A stretch of DNA of 64,000 bases from Reticulitermes speratus (Eukaryota; Arthropoda; Insecta; Blattodea; Rhinotermitidae). Location of the stretch: assembly GCA_021186555.1 (NCBI GenBank), contig JAJKFL010000003.1, positions 34,522,908 through 34,586,907 on the forward strand, in the 5' to 3' direction. The notes beneath the pieces are model-generated. The model was not told the origin of the DNA. It did not search any database and worked only from the letters and a program-made list of their open reading frames with translations. This document shows positions 46,860 to 57,359 of this stretch, one piece after another. Each line of letters starts with the position of its first letter. Position 1 is the first letter of the stretch. Both the position numbers and the translations under genes were made by a program.

Positions 46860-46939
46860 ATATTTAAGTGTTGAATTGGTTACATGCTTAATGTAGGCCT
46901 ACCGAATAGGAAACACGAAATACAACAACGGTGGGTCTA

Positions 46940-47400
46940 CATAACATGCTGATTTGGAAAGTAGGTAATTCAGAGCGTCAGAAGAACATTTGTACACAAG
47001 AGACAGAAGACAATGAAACGCTGCATAGGTACATGAGTAGAAGGGACCACTTGGTGACCTAGACACTGGAGGTAGGAAGCTGTTAAACTAAATTTAATGA
47101 TATACTTATGTATTGTGAGAGGGTGAATTGGTTTTAACTGTTTCATTATGGGGTCAAGTGGCGGGTTCTTCGAACCTGATATTAAAAAAATATTACCGTT
47201 TTCTAGGATTTTACACCATATTGTGTGTTAGAATTCTAGCTACGTTCGGGAGCAAATGTACTTTTTCCAACTGGGAGGCATATTTCACTCCTTCAAGACG
47301 GCCACAGTCATCGCCTGACGACTTCAAGTTTCTTAGGGGTTCCGAAAGAGGTGGGGAATTTCTTGGCCATCTGAGCGACTATCACTTATCATGAAGCACC
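46940..47400 (+). pseudogene. LINE family b tail remnant, strongly diverged
   Basis: Ordered marks remain: AGAAGGGACCACTTGGTGAC, GGGTCAAGTGGCGGGTTCTT, and GTGGGGAATTTCTTGGCCAT. About 150 bases between the second and third do not match the other copies and may be an insertion. Confidence 0.5.
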
Positions 47401-47404
47401 TTGC

Positions 47405-49600
47405 GCTTTGAATTTTGGAACAACCCATTTTAGTTTTGGCGGGATTGTTGAGGCAAACCACGTAGCTGCCTCATATTCACCACCGCAAGTATTTGGGTGT
47501 TAGACTGAGTAGCTAGTATTGTACGTGCCTCACAAAGAGGCCAAAGTGACCCTGCATGTTAGGCAACAGAATAGCAGCATTCGCTTCCGTGTCATATTTA
47601 CTAAACATTTCTCGTTGCTCAAACACTTCACACAACACCTTCCGACAGCTCACTCCAATGACAGCAACATTTCCTTTACCATGGTACGGCAGGGGGATCA
47701 GATCTAAAAAAGGGGGTATGTTTTCACTGAAATTTACAAGCCTTTAGCCCCCTTCCGTTTTCTCCGAGAGTCACTACATTTATTTACTTCAAAGCATTTC
47801 AAATAGTTTGAAATTTGTTATAACACGTTACATGATATTTCGTTGAGTCCAAGAAAGCAAGTTAATTTGCATAATTTCTAGTGAACATAACACATAGGCC
47901 ACTTGTTGAAAGTGTCAATCACTTTGTCCTACATTCACAGACCCGAAACGATTCTTACAATTGAAGATATCACGAACAAGACGTGAGAGAAAACAACGAA
48001 CTTGTGAGTTTGATTTTCGGTTGTGGTGGGGTATTTTTTATGCCTGTCTGCAGTTTGTAGACAACTTGTGAATTACACAAAGAAGGGAGCTAGAGTCTCT
48101 AGGATTATATTAAGTTGTTAGCAATTGTGATTAGAGTTTTTAAGAGTTGCCGCCAGCCATCTGAACAGAATTCAGGATCTGCTTAACGCTTTTAAAACTA
48201 GTAGCTCTGAATATGAATTCACAGTGAACACAGGATGCTTCCATTAGAACGACGATCTGTGAATGCTGTACAATCGCTGTATGTTGTGAGAATCATACGG
48301 AACGCGTAGTCGTTAACACACTGTGTGATCAGAGAGCAGAGTTTCTTAAATGTTACAGCAGTGGGTTGAGATATTGACCACTAGGCTGTAAAGGGTTAAA
48401 CCTCCTTATATTTATAGAAGAATGGAAGTAACCTACTTATCAAAATAGTTATTACCTACCAATGGTGAAGAAAAGTAGTGCATGTATAAAACCTAGAGTT
48501 CCGGCAGACCGTACAAGGGCTGTCATAATAATAAAGAAAGCAGTACAGAAGGATTCTTGTAAATTTGAAAGAAAACTATGAAGGTCTATGAAGAATAAAA
48601 GTTTTATTAATATAAATACAGCCATTAAGTAGTGGAGCATTAAAATTTTCTCCTTTATCAGTGTAAGGTATAAAATCATCGTTGTGAATTTTAAATACAA
48701 CTAATTTGGACTAATTTATGAAAGTCGTTTTTTAGGAACTGAAATCCGCAGGAACCACCGCCCAAATCACGAAAATGTGTAAAATAATTAATGTATCTCA
48801 AATGTGCACAGGCCTAAATCAGGATGTGAATCAAACAGATGCTTGAGGGTAATTTTATGTATGTGTAGGCCTTACTAAAGAGCCCAAAATTTAGAATTCA
48901 ATTAAAAACCCCATTTATCCAAAGTAGATTTTGTGGTAAGGAATGGTTTAGAATAATCTATATCGGGCAGACCAATGAAAGACAAATGTTCCTGACGTAA
49001 TGACGATCATTTTTAAAATCTCGGAAAGGCTGAGGCAGTAAGATTAAGGCTGAGCTATGAAGATTGCCAGCGGGTGTAACAGTAAGGGGTCTGCGAGAGG
49101 TGGGGATTATTAGAAAGGAAAAGATACTTACACCCCCTAGTGTGGAGAGAGAGGTTGGAAACAGGGTAGTAATTAAACACTTGGTTGGCTTCACAGCACG
49201 CTGCGTGCTATTACCCGTCCTTTATTCCTTAGCATTTGGTTGGTCAGTGAATACTGTTCAGTTTAATAACGTTCAACCTTTTGTACATGTTCCGTGAAGC
49301 ACGAAGTAATCGCTAGCCACAGGCTTATTAAGGTTTTATCTTCTTTTCACGATGTTGGAAGGAATTTGAATTGAAATAAATGTCTTGTAATCTTTTCCGC
49401 AAGTTAAGGAAATTCTGTGAGGTAATTAAGTAGCGTATTTTTCTCCGTACTGATGCGTTGTGGGGCGTTGTGTTACACATCATCTCAAGATTTATATGGG
49501 GGTTGTTTCAGAATTATTTTTGACATGCGCTGCTGACGAGATGTGAAATGTGTGTCGAGTCTCTGAGTAGGTCCAGATTGCATGAGTGACAGGTTTAACG
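47405..49600. other. Non-coding stretch, nothing recognised
   Basis: AT-rich. At 47600-47625 TTCGCTTCCGTGTCATATTT weakly echoes GCCTCCGTGTCATTTTTT near 9728; the link is too short to name a family. Confidence 0.35.
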
Positions 49601-49604
49601 TGAC

Positions 49605-49950
49605 TAGACCTGCGGTAACTAACTGCATGGAACAAAGTTCTTCTTGAGAAGCTGATAGTTACTCAGCTAGTATGAATTTCTTCGAATTCCATGGAAACCG
49701 AAAGTTTATTGCCTTGTTCACAGAAGCAAGTCACGTATCCGTATTCTGAGCCAGATTAATCCAATCCACGCTATTCCATTTTATTTCTTAAAGATCCATT
49801 TTAATATTATGCCATACGCCTAGATCTTTCAAGTGGTCTCTTTCTTTCATGGTTTTCCACCAATACCGCCTGTGCCTTTCTCCTATCCTCCATATGTGCC
49901 GCATTATTCGCCGTATTTTATCCTTCTTTATTTGATCGCACGAGTAATAA
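49605..49950 (-). pseudogene. LINE family b tail, minus-strand copy
   Basis: On the minus strand it begins near 49945 with GCGATCAAATAAAGAAGGAT (cf. ATCAAATCAAG in other copies), then GAAAGGCACAGGCGGTATTG, GAGACCACTTGAAAGATCTA, AATATTAAAATGGATCTTTA and GTGGATTGGATTAATCTGGC, ending with ATCAGCTTCTCAAGAAGAAC and CCATGCAGTTAGT. About 60 bases before the end are unlike the other copies. No open frame remains. Confidence 0.75.
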
Positions 49951-49954
49951 GTCT

Positions 49955-51360
49955 GGGTTAAATGCAAACTGGTCTTGCGTTTTCATATTTTTAATTTTTC
50001 AAATTTACTGTTCTTTAATTTACTGGATCGTAGTTTTCTTATATGTTATTGCATGTGACCAAGAAATCCCTTTCTTTAATTACATCCGAAGTTTCATCAC
50101 AGTGCTTCCAGACGTTCTCCTGGGACGCTATTCTGAGACAGCTGAACCTAATCCATTGCTGTAAAATTTTTAGTTCTCGACTTGTATATTTACCGTACAT
50201 TTTGACACCAAAACTTTGCGCGCGTGTCTGTTTTCCACAATGTGACTTGTTAGTCTCATCCATTCTTTCCTTCTAATATACTGACCATTACATTAGACGA
50301 AACGAGGAATTTAACGAAACTCATCAATATGCAAGTTTCTCCAGTACTCTTATAGGCTTGTTTCTTAATTGGTAGGTCCACATGTCTTCTCTGCCCCTTG
50401 TTCTCTAGCATCTTTAGTCCCTTTACTCCTCGCAGAATGACAGGCCAAGTTTCACGCCCATAAACTTCACATATTGAAAGAATTTGTTACCTATTCTTAT
50501 ATGCTCCTAATATTCTGTTTTTCCTGAACATAAAACTGCTCACTTCTTTGTCTGTTTTTGTTCATTTCGAAACCAAACTTCCTAAATTCCAATAGACTTC
50601 ATGTGTTCTTCTTTGTGGTCTTATTTATATTTTCGCATAACAAATTATCATCAGCAGCACACACCAGAAGCCGTTGTGTTCTGTCGTTTCCAGTACTTTC
50701 TGATTTTATGCAACTTTCATATCTGCGTAATATTCCAATGCGGTGGTGTACAGTAATGACAATGAAGGATCTCCATATTATATTAACAATACGAGATATA
50801 TCAGACAAACATGAGTATTTATAGTTTTCGTTTAAACACATTTTGTTTGAAGGTCAGTCTTATCCAATGTGGTAAACATTTCTGATAGGTTTACGATAAA
50901 TTTCTGCCTCAATCTTCTACCCTGAATATGGAGGCAGTGCGTATCTCCGAAATTTTGATAATTTTTTGCCAGGCTACATGACGTCACATGACCGAGTACT
51001 GTACCCATAACTGTCACCCGCAGAGAAAACCCTGATCTCATAAACAGATTTTTATTTATCATTATTCAAATCTGCTAGAGCCAAATTACTCACAGTGTTG
51101 TAAAATTCTTCTTTCTTAAGATGTTCTAGATGTTCTTAAAGAGGTGATGTGGTCATTGCCTGCAGGGCCTGCTCCTATTTTGTCTGTAATATCTGAATAA
51201 GTCGGTATACCTGGTTAGGAATTTCCGACTCCTGTTACCAAATAAACTCATATCATGAGAGATAATCCTGTCTCATAATGCTAGGTGATGTAAGTTTGGA
51301 AATATGCATGATACAAATGAGAAACACGTGCACAATTTTGATAAGAGAACATGAAGTAAA
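49955..51360. other. Non-coding stretch, nothing recognised
   Basis: An 88-codon frame at 50558-50824 overlaps an 80-codon frame on the other strand and has no domain. No repeats noticed. Confidence 0.4.
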
Positions 51361-51364
51361 CGCC

Positions 51365-51585
51365 CACTAAGGAATCCTAGGCGTAAATGACAATAGTATT
51401 GAAACGGGTCGTAAATAAATAGCACTGAATTGTTTGAACTGGATTTGTCTGATTTAGAACTGGGGCCAATGGCGAGCTTTTGCGAACATGAGAATGAAGC
51501 TACATGCTCCATGGAATGTGGGGAATTTCAAGGTTACTTGAGTAGCTAATTACGTCTCAAGAAGGAATCTGCTCGATGGAATTAA
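51365..51585 (+). pseudogene. LINE family b tail fragment
   Basis: Marks in order: CCACTAAGGAATCCTAGGCG, GAACTGGATTTGTCTGATTT, GGGGCCAATGGCGAGCTTTT, GTGGGGAATTTCAAGGTTAC and ACGTCTCAAGAAGGA. It is heavily substituted and non-coding. Confidence 0.65.
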
Positions 51586-51589
51586 TTAT

Positions 51590-52680
51590 ATCACTTTCTA
51601 GTAGTCCACTTATTGGGTTACTTAATTAAAACTAATTACTTAATTACCTAAATCAAAATGTGCGGAAGTTTCAATATGAAGAATAATAATCAAGGTCAGT
51701 TATTTGCAGAGAATAAGTTGCTCACGTAAGAATTTTGACTTTTGAAGGACTCAGTATCAATTACCAACATTTGTCGTGTGAAGTGAGTTGAATGCTGCAC
51801 GTTATGAAGGTGGGATTGAAATATTGTGACCGGCTTCAGACTGCCTTTGGTTTGCTTAAAAGTACCGAAGGAATTCGCAAAGGATCGCTATAAATTTGCC
51901 AGGAATTCAGTAAATAACTTACACCAGAATAAAAACTGCTGAGATTATTTCTTTTCAAAAATTTACACTTGAAATTTAATTTTTGAAAACTGACTAGTGT
52001 GAAGGAGATTAACGTTTCTTTTAAATATTTTGAATCGTGTTTTTAAAATTAGTCACAGAATGTAGGGTTATGTGACTCCGAAGATGAAAAGAATCTTATG
52101 TTTACAAGACAAGGCCAAAGTGGTTACGTTTCATATGTATGGTCAAACATTCCTTATGTTCCATTTAGGAAGTAATATTTTTTAGCATGTCAGGGACACA
52201 GTTCTTTCTCTTTTGTTACCGAAATGCTTTTTAGGTTAGGCCTACGCGAGACACAATAGACAACGGAAATTTGTGAACTATTGTAAATTTATGACTTTCC
52301 TACCCACACCATAGTCTCCCTCGTCCACATCTCGCAATACAGACCGTGCGTACCGTAACCATAAAGTAAAATAGCAACATGAGGGCAGTTCGTACTGCGA
52401 ATGCATTTTGTGTTTGTTAAGACGGGGCGACACGACTTCAGTCTTCGCACTTCTGTTTCTCTTTTCCTTAAAACGTATCTATATTTGCTGTATATAGAAC
52501 TTCCAAATTTTCCAGTCAACGTATATTGCTGGTGTAATTAATAGTGGCATTACGAGCTCCATAATACGTTTTCTTCGTCAAACACTGTTATGGTGATGAA
52601 ATCAAAATTGGTGATAGACATGGAGCATGTAGCACGCATGGTATTACGTGAAGTATGTGCAAAATCTAGGTAATGAAAGC
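51590..52680. other. Non-coding stretch, nothing recognised
   Basis: AT-rich sequence with no visible gene or repeat. Confidence 0.4.
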
Positions 52681-52683
52681 CAA

Positions 52684-52971
52684 GGCGAATATACTAATTT
52701 TTTCCCCTATGGCTCAACAGCCCCTTTTCGGGTGCCTAGGCCTCCTCATTTCGAGGTTTCATGATCGCACACATTAGACACAACACACTCGTTAGGACTC
52801 CTCTGGACGGGTGACCAGCCCGTCGCAGAGACTCTACCTGACAACACACAACACTCACAAGAGACAGACATCCATGCCCTCGGCGTGATTCGAACCCACA
52901 ATCCAGTAAGCGAGCGGCCGCAGACCCACGCCTTAGACCGCACGGCCACTGGGATCGGCGAATATACGAAT
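52684..52971 (-). mobile_element. tRNA-derived SINE, family D, with target duplication
   Basis: The element lies at about 52699-52956. Flanking direct repeats are GGCGAATATACTAAT (52684-52698) and GGCGAATATACGAAT (52957-52971), differing at one of 15 bases. On the minus strand the head CCCAGTGGCCGTGCGGTCTA and B-box GGGTTCGAATCACG are better preserved than in the plus copy at 34085. The tail is A-rich. It has inserted about 20 bases from the foldback at 52993. Confidence 0.9.
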
Positions 52972-52992
52972 AATAGGATAATAATTAAATCA

Positions 52993-53210
52993 GCCAACAC
53001 AATTACGTTCGCTATAAAAAACAATGTACTTTTTTGTGTAACATGGCTACATAATTCGGCTCATCTTGAGTCATTATCAGGCCAACAAAAATTAAAACCC
53101 TAGTTGTACAATCATCAATTGTCTTGAGGATGATCAAGGTAAGTCGAAACATGTAGCTATGTTACTGAAAAAGGATATTGTTTTTACAATGAGCATAATT
53201 GTGTTGCGGT
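52993..53210. repeat. Foldback with hammerhead-like motif on each arm
   Basis: Left arm 52993-53081 and right arm 53121-53210 are inverted copies over about 85 bases (for example CAACACAATTACG with CATAATTGTGTTG, and ATGGCTACAT with ATGTAGCTAT). Minus-strand left motif: CTGATAA, TGACTC...GAGCC, GAAT; its flanks TGGC and GCCA give a four-pair stem I. Plus-strand right motif: TTGAGGA, T, GAT...GTC, GAAAC, ATGTA. Both cores have one or two changes. Confidence 0.75.
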
Positions 53211-53254
53211 GTACATATCTATTAAGGTAACAAAACAGGATGTCTTCTATCAAG

Positions 53255-53420
53255 TGTGGTGCATACCAGTTTGGAGACCTTAATGTAGATGGAGGGTAAT
53301 ACTAAATGAATCCCAAACATATTAGTTAATAGAGTGAGAACTGCATATTTTGACAAGGATAGGGACCAGTGGCATGCTACTGTAAATTTCGTTTCCGTAA
53401 CAGGTGATTTACGTCAGTAG
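53255..53420 (+). pseudogene. LINE family b tail scrap
   Basis: AGTTTGGAGACCTTAATGTA, GATGGAGGGTAATACTAAAT and AAGGATAGGGACCAGTGGCA follow the order of the tail at 36240-36380. No frame remains. Confidence 0.55.
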
Positions 53421-53436
53421 ATAAATACTGGCCTTT

Positions 53437-53512
53437 TGGAAGAACCTGCTACATCCATCATCATGGTAAATGATATGACAAGGCAGGTAGCAGGTTTCTC
53501 CGAAACGTCGAC
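53437..53512. repeat. Palindromic repeat, second hammerhead-like group
   Basis: GGAAGAACCTGCTACATCC (53438 on) and the region GCAGGTAGCAGGTTTCTCC (53483-53501) form an imperfect inverted pair; the right side ends CCGAAACGTCG. A CTGANGA core is not visible, so only the palindrome is claimed. Confidence 0.55.
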
Positions 53513-54064
53513 ACTTTTCAACAGACTTCCTTGCGTCACATCTCCTAGAATAATCTCCATAGCCATCACCGTAAGACCGTAAAATTATACAGCGGATTTT
53601 TTTTTACTATTGGCAATTACTAGCTTTTCATAAAGGTATACACCCTAGCAGGGGTGTACAAATTTTCCAAAAGTCTAGGATCCAGTTCAAAATTCTAGTC
53701 GCTGGAAGGATGACATGGAAGCAAGTTCAGTACTGAGGAACCAAGAATGGCAGGAGATGCCGTAAAAAATGTAGTCGCCATGGCGACCTGGTACCGGAAT
53801 TTGTACTCCCCTGTTCCCTAAGGAGTTCAGCAGCAGTAGGGTGTAGGGTATTCCAGCTTGTTCCGTCTTCATTGTTTTTTCGTCTTTTTCTTGATGGACC
53901 TACGTTTTTTCTGCGATCAGAGTGCATTGGGTTACATTAACATGGGCAAGCATGTATTGCTCGTTCTGATATACATTCTGCCCATGGCGTTATATTTAGT
54001 TATTAATGAATATGCCTGCTGGTATTTAATTAGGAGCAGGAACAGCTCGGACACTAGGATATAG

Positions 54065-54345
54065 AGGCAAGGCTACTTACTGGACAATCGAGGAATAGTG
54101 GTTTGATTCCCGGCAGAAGCAAGAATCTTTTCCTTTTCTCCAAAGAGAGCAGAGGATCTCTAAAGCCCATCGGGCCTCATATTTCGTCGGAACCGGGCGC
54201 TTTTTAACCGGGAGTAAATCGGTCTAGTCGTGAAGCTGACAACTCACGTCTAGCTAATGCAGGGACTAAAAACTGTAGTTCCACTTCTTCACGCGCCTTC
54301 ATGGCGTGCACAGGGACACGTTATCTTTGACAGTTCGTGAAGCCT
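54065..54345 (+). mobile_element. SINE family B relative, diverged
   Basis: Tracks: B-box-like GTGGTTTGATTCCCGGCAG, AGCAAGAATC, CGGGAGTAAATCGGTCTAG and the CGCCTTCATGGCGTGCACAG end also seen on the minus strand at 33215. The A-box part is weak and the TTTACC tail is altered. Confidence 0.6.
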
Positions 54346-54918
54346 ACTCAAAACGCAGGGATTGTGGTGCACCAATAAATAATTGCAGACTTCAGATCTA
54401 ATAAAACTTAGAGTCTTACAAACTTAACGTAAATATGTAAACGCTTAAATATTATCTTTATATTTAAAGTAATTATTTTGTCCTTATTGCTTAGATGTGT
54501 GATGTCACACTATTATTAGAACCTGAATTAGTGAAAGTATAAACAAGCTAAGCTTTGTATATCAAGACTTTTACACTACAATTATTAAATCTGCGTTTAT
54601 TAAGATAATCTCGCTCAAATACAATATTAAATAGCTAAGAGTTTACTAAAGTTTTGTTGTGTAATGCATAAGTGTAACAGTTGCAGAGATAACTGTAAAA
54701 AAGATCCAGTAGAAGGATGGGTTAACTGTTTTACCTAGTAATTTATTAAGGCACTTACTAAATATTGTACTGTATGCCAAGTCAAACACTTACCTACACA
54801 TTATATTTAAGTACTCCATGTTTCTTTCGCACGGAAGAAATATTATTTACCTACACAGCATTCACTGATTTATCTTCGTAATGGAAAGGACACTGTGTTC
54901 TCTGTGAGGTGTGACTGA
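54345..54918. other. Non-coding stretch, nothing recognised
   Basis: AT-rich; no gene or repeat seen. Confidence 0.4.
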
Positions 54919-54943
54919 TGTATATAAGTATATATATATATAT

Positions 54944-54974
<31 letters not shown>
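54919..54974 (+). repeat. (TA)n followed by (TG)n microsatellite
   Basis: TA-rich run at 54921-54947 passes directly into an uninterrupted TG run at 54948-54974. Uninterrupted repeats of this kind are usually length-variable. Confidence 0.95.
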
Positions 54975-54979
54975 ATCTT

Positions 54980-57100
54980 GTTTAAGTTTCAATAGACTTT
55001 ATTTTCATATCAGTGTGAATAATTAATGTTTGTTTTTGCAGTGCACCTTATGTGCTAAAGGAATTTAAGTGCTTAAGCAGCATGTGTTCAAGATGTATCA
55101 AATGCAGGCCTGCACGCTGACACAAACATTAAATGACTAAGAATTTATAAGAAATATATTACATAGTAAAAAGTCAATTACAGTACAGTACAATGTAGTT
55201 AAAAAAATCCAGGTTTAGCTAGTAGATCGTAAAGAGAATAATAAAGTATTCCTAATAGAAGAATGTGAAATGTTCAAATTTGAAGTTCACAAAAACTAGA
55301 CAATGGATACAAAACAGCTTTCATTTTATCATAGCCATATAAGCTGCACCTTGCTGACTAGACACACACCGTAATTAGAAACACTCTGCTTCCTGTCAGG
55401 AATAAGAAAAACTTAAAAAAGCGGATGTGTCTCTCTATTAAAAAACACGTGGCATTGAATCTCAGCACCCCAGTCACAGTGCTTATTTCACTTTTAAGTA
55501 GTTCTTATTATTTCATTATATTTGTATCTTCTACGACTATTTTAGAGGCAATTAAATTAGAGTAGAGCAATTTAAAAAAAAATTATATGTCCCTTATAAT
55601 TTAAGGGGTGTGGTTTGTACAACAAAAACCCTTTTAACTCCAGACTTTTGCTTCAAGAACCGACCTATTATATTTGGCACAGTGGAGGGGACTGTTTTAT
55701 AAATGGACACTCAATGAGGGAGGTATATGGTGGGCAGTTATACCTATAGTAGTTACATATATACTCGGTGCACCAAGCCTCTATTATTCTACAGGTCCGG
55801 AAGACGTTAATTACCAGCAGTGACTTTACTGCTTAACTACACGAATTCCTTAATAAACTGAGATTCAGTGGTCGCTAGTGGCGCGTTGAACCAGACGCGC
55901 CTTATGTGTGGGAAAGATGCATGCACGTTATGCTAAGAATTTGTTTAATACAGATCGGTGGAAATGGGACCTGAGTTCGTCTATGATTACAGGGCTGCCT
56001 GTTGCTCTTGAAACTGGGAGGGGGTTCAGGCCTTTATGGAATTCTAATTTGTAGCAGCGCGCAACATTCACTGCATGAACCATAAGAACCGTAAAGTGCT
56101 TATCGTGAAACAAAATCTCAAGTGTCGATGACAACTGCTTTTATTTCAACATATGAATATTTATGGTCCTACGTGTTTCGTTTAAAAAGTGACAATAATT
56201 TAGATGCATGATGTACAGTTACAACGTATTTTATTTAATTTTGAAGCCCAGTGGTATATATATTTACCATCTGCGGTAACGTTGAAGAAATTGTACATAT
56301 TGCCATGTAGTCTGTTTATTATTATTCCCACAATAAACACCTGTTATGTCCCTAAATGTCATCAACCAGCTGGTTTTTTAATGGACAGAGTATGCTCCCT
56401 GTGAGACATGGACAGTATTTTTATTTAGGCTGCAATTTTGATGAATATAAGCCCTCGAAGGGTTAAAGAAAACAAGTATATTACGGGTATTTACATAAAA
56501 CATGTGATCGTGTGTGCATATATTGTCAGATGATATTTGTTATTTAGAATCGGAAAATATCATGATACTGGATTTTTAAACTATGAAGGACATTAATCCT
56601 AAATATACTGTAATTTACAGAAATTATGACGAAGAGTTTGGAGATATTGTCAAGTTTTATATTTATTTTTCATTATATGTTGTCTATATAACGACTGTGG
56701 CAGTAGTTCGGAGCAAACAGTGTCGAATGGTAGGTTGACTAATAAATGATAAACTGAGAAAAATACAGTCTAGCTCGTTTCAGAGTAGGCCTACTATGCC
56801 ATCAATTGCTTTGAAGGCCTAGGGTAAAGCACTAAGTACTTCAGTCAGGATAGTCTTGTGTGCCGGCCAAGTTTCACACCCAGCAACGCCCGAATAAGTT
56901 AGAAGCGGTATTGCCAACATAGTGTAGTGTTTCTATTATACTCTGCAGTTGACATTGTGGGTTTTAAACTAAAAGCTATCAAGGTAAAATACAGCTGTCT
57001 TCGTGCTTAATTAGGCACTACGTCATGAAGATATATGAGGAGTGGAAATGTACAAGTATAAGCATTCTTCATTTCGACATTGCATGAATATGAATCGTAG
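54980..57100. other. Non-coding stretch, nothing recognised
   Basis: AT-rich. Near 55600-55640 TTTAAGGGGTGTGGTTTGTA resembles TTTAAAGGGGTGTGGTTAAC at 60053, a short shared string of unknown meaning. Confidence 0.35.
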
Positions 57101-57114
57101 CTTGAGGCCCCGTC

Positions 57115-57355
57115 CTTTTCGCCTCGGGGAAAGAGCTCAGGCTATCGATTGAATGGGAGGCTGATTGGGCCCCAGAGCCGGTCTGAGCGCTTTGCAGCAA
57201 CGAAATGCCCAGAGTATCATATGTCATAATATATTATCTTAGACTTATATCCGCAGCCACCTCCACCTAGTGGCGAGGTTAAAAATGAGCGGATCTATAC
57301 CTTCAGTCCCTCCATATGGCTTCATGACTTGGACAGGGACAACGTTTACTTTTCT
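57115..57355 (+). mobile_element. SINE family B relative, 5'-truncated
   Basis: TTGAATGGGAGGCTGATTGG and GAGCCGGTCTGAGCGCTTTG align in reverse order with the body of the minus copy at 5077, then CACCTAGTGGCGAGGTTAAA and GGCTTCATGACTTGGACAGG follow the usual 3' part. Two pieces in different orientations may be joined here. A 65-codon frame over it is incidental. Confidence 0.5.
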
Positions 57356-57359
57356 CCTC

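Noticed and set aside
53437-53512. Further hammerhead-like motif
   Set aside because: The palindrome and CCGAAACGTCG end are there, but no CTGANGA-like core can be found at the right distance.
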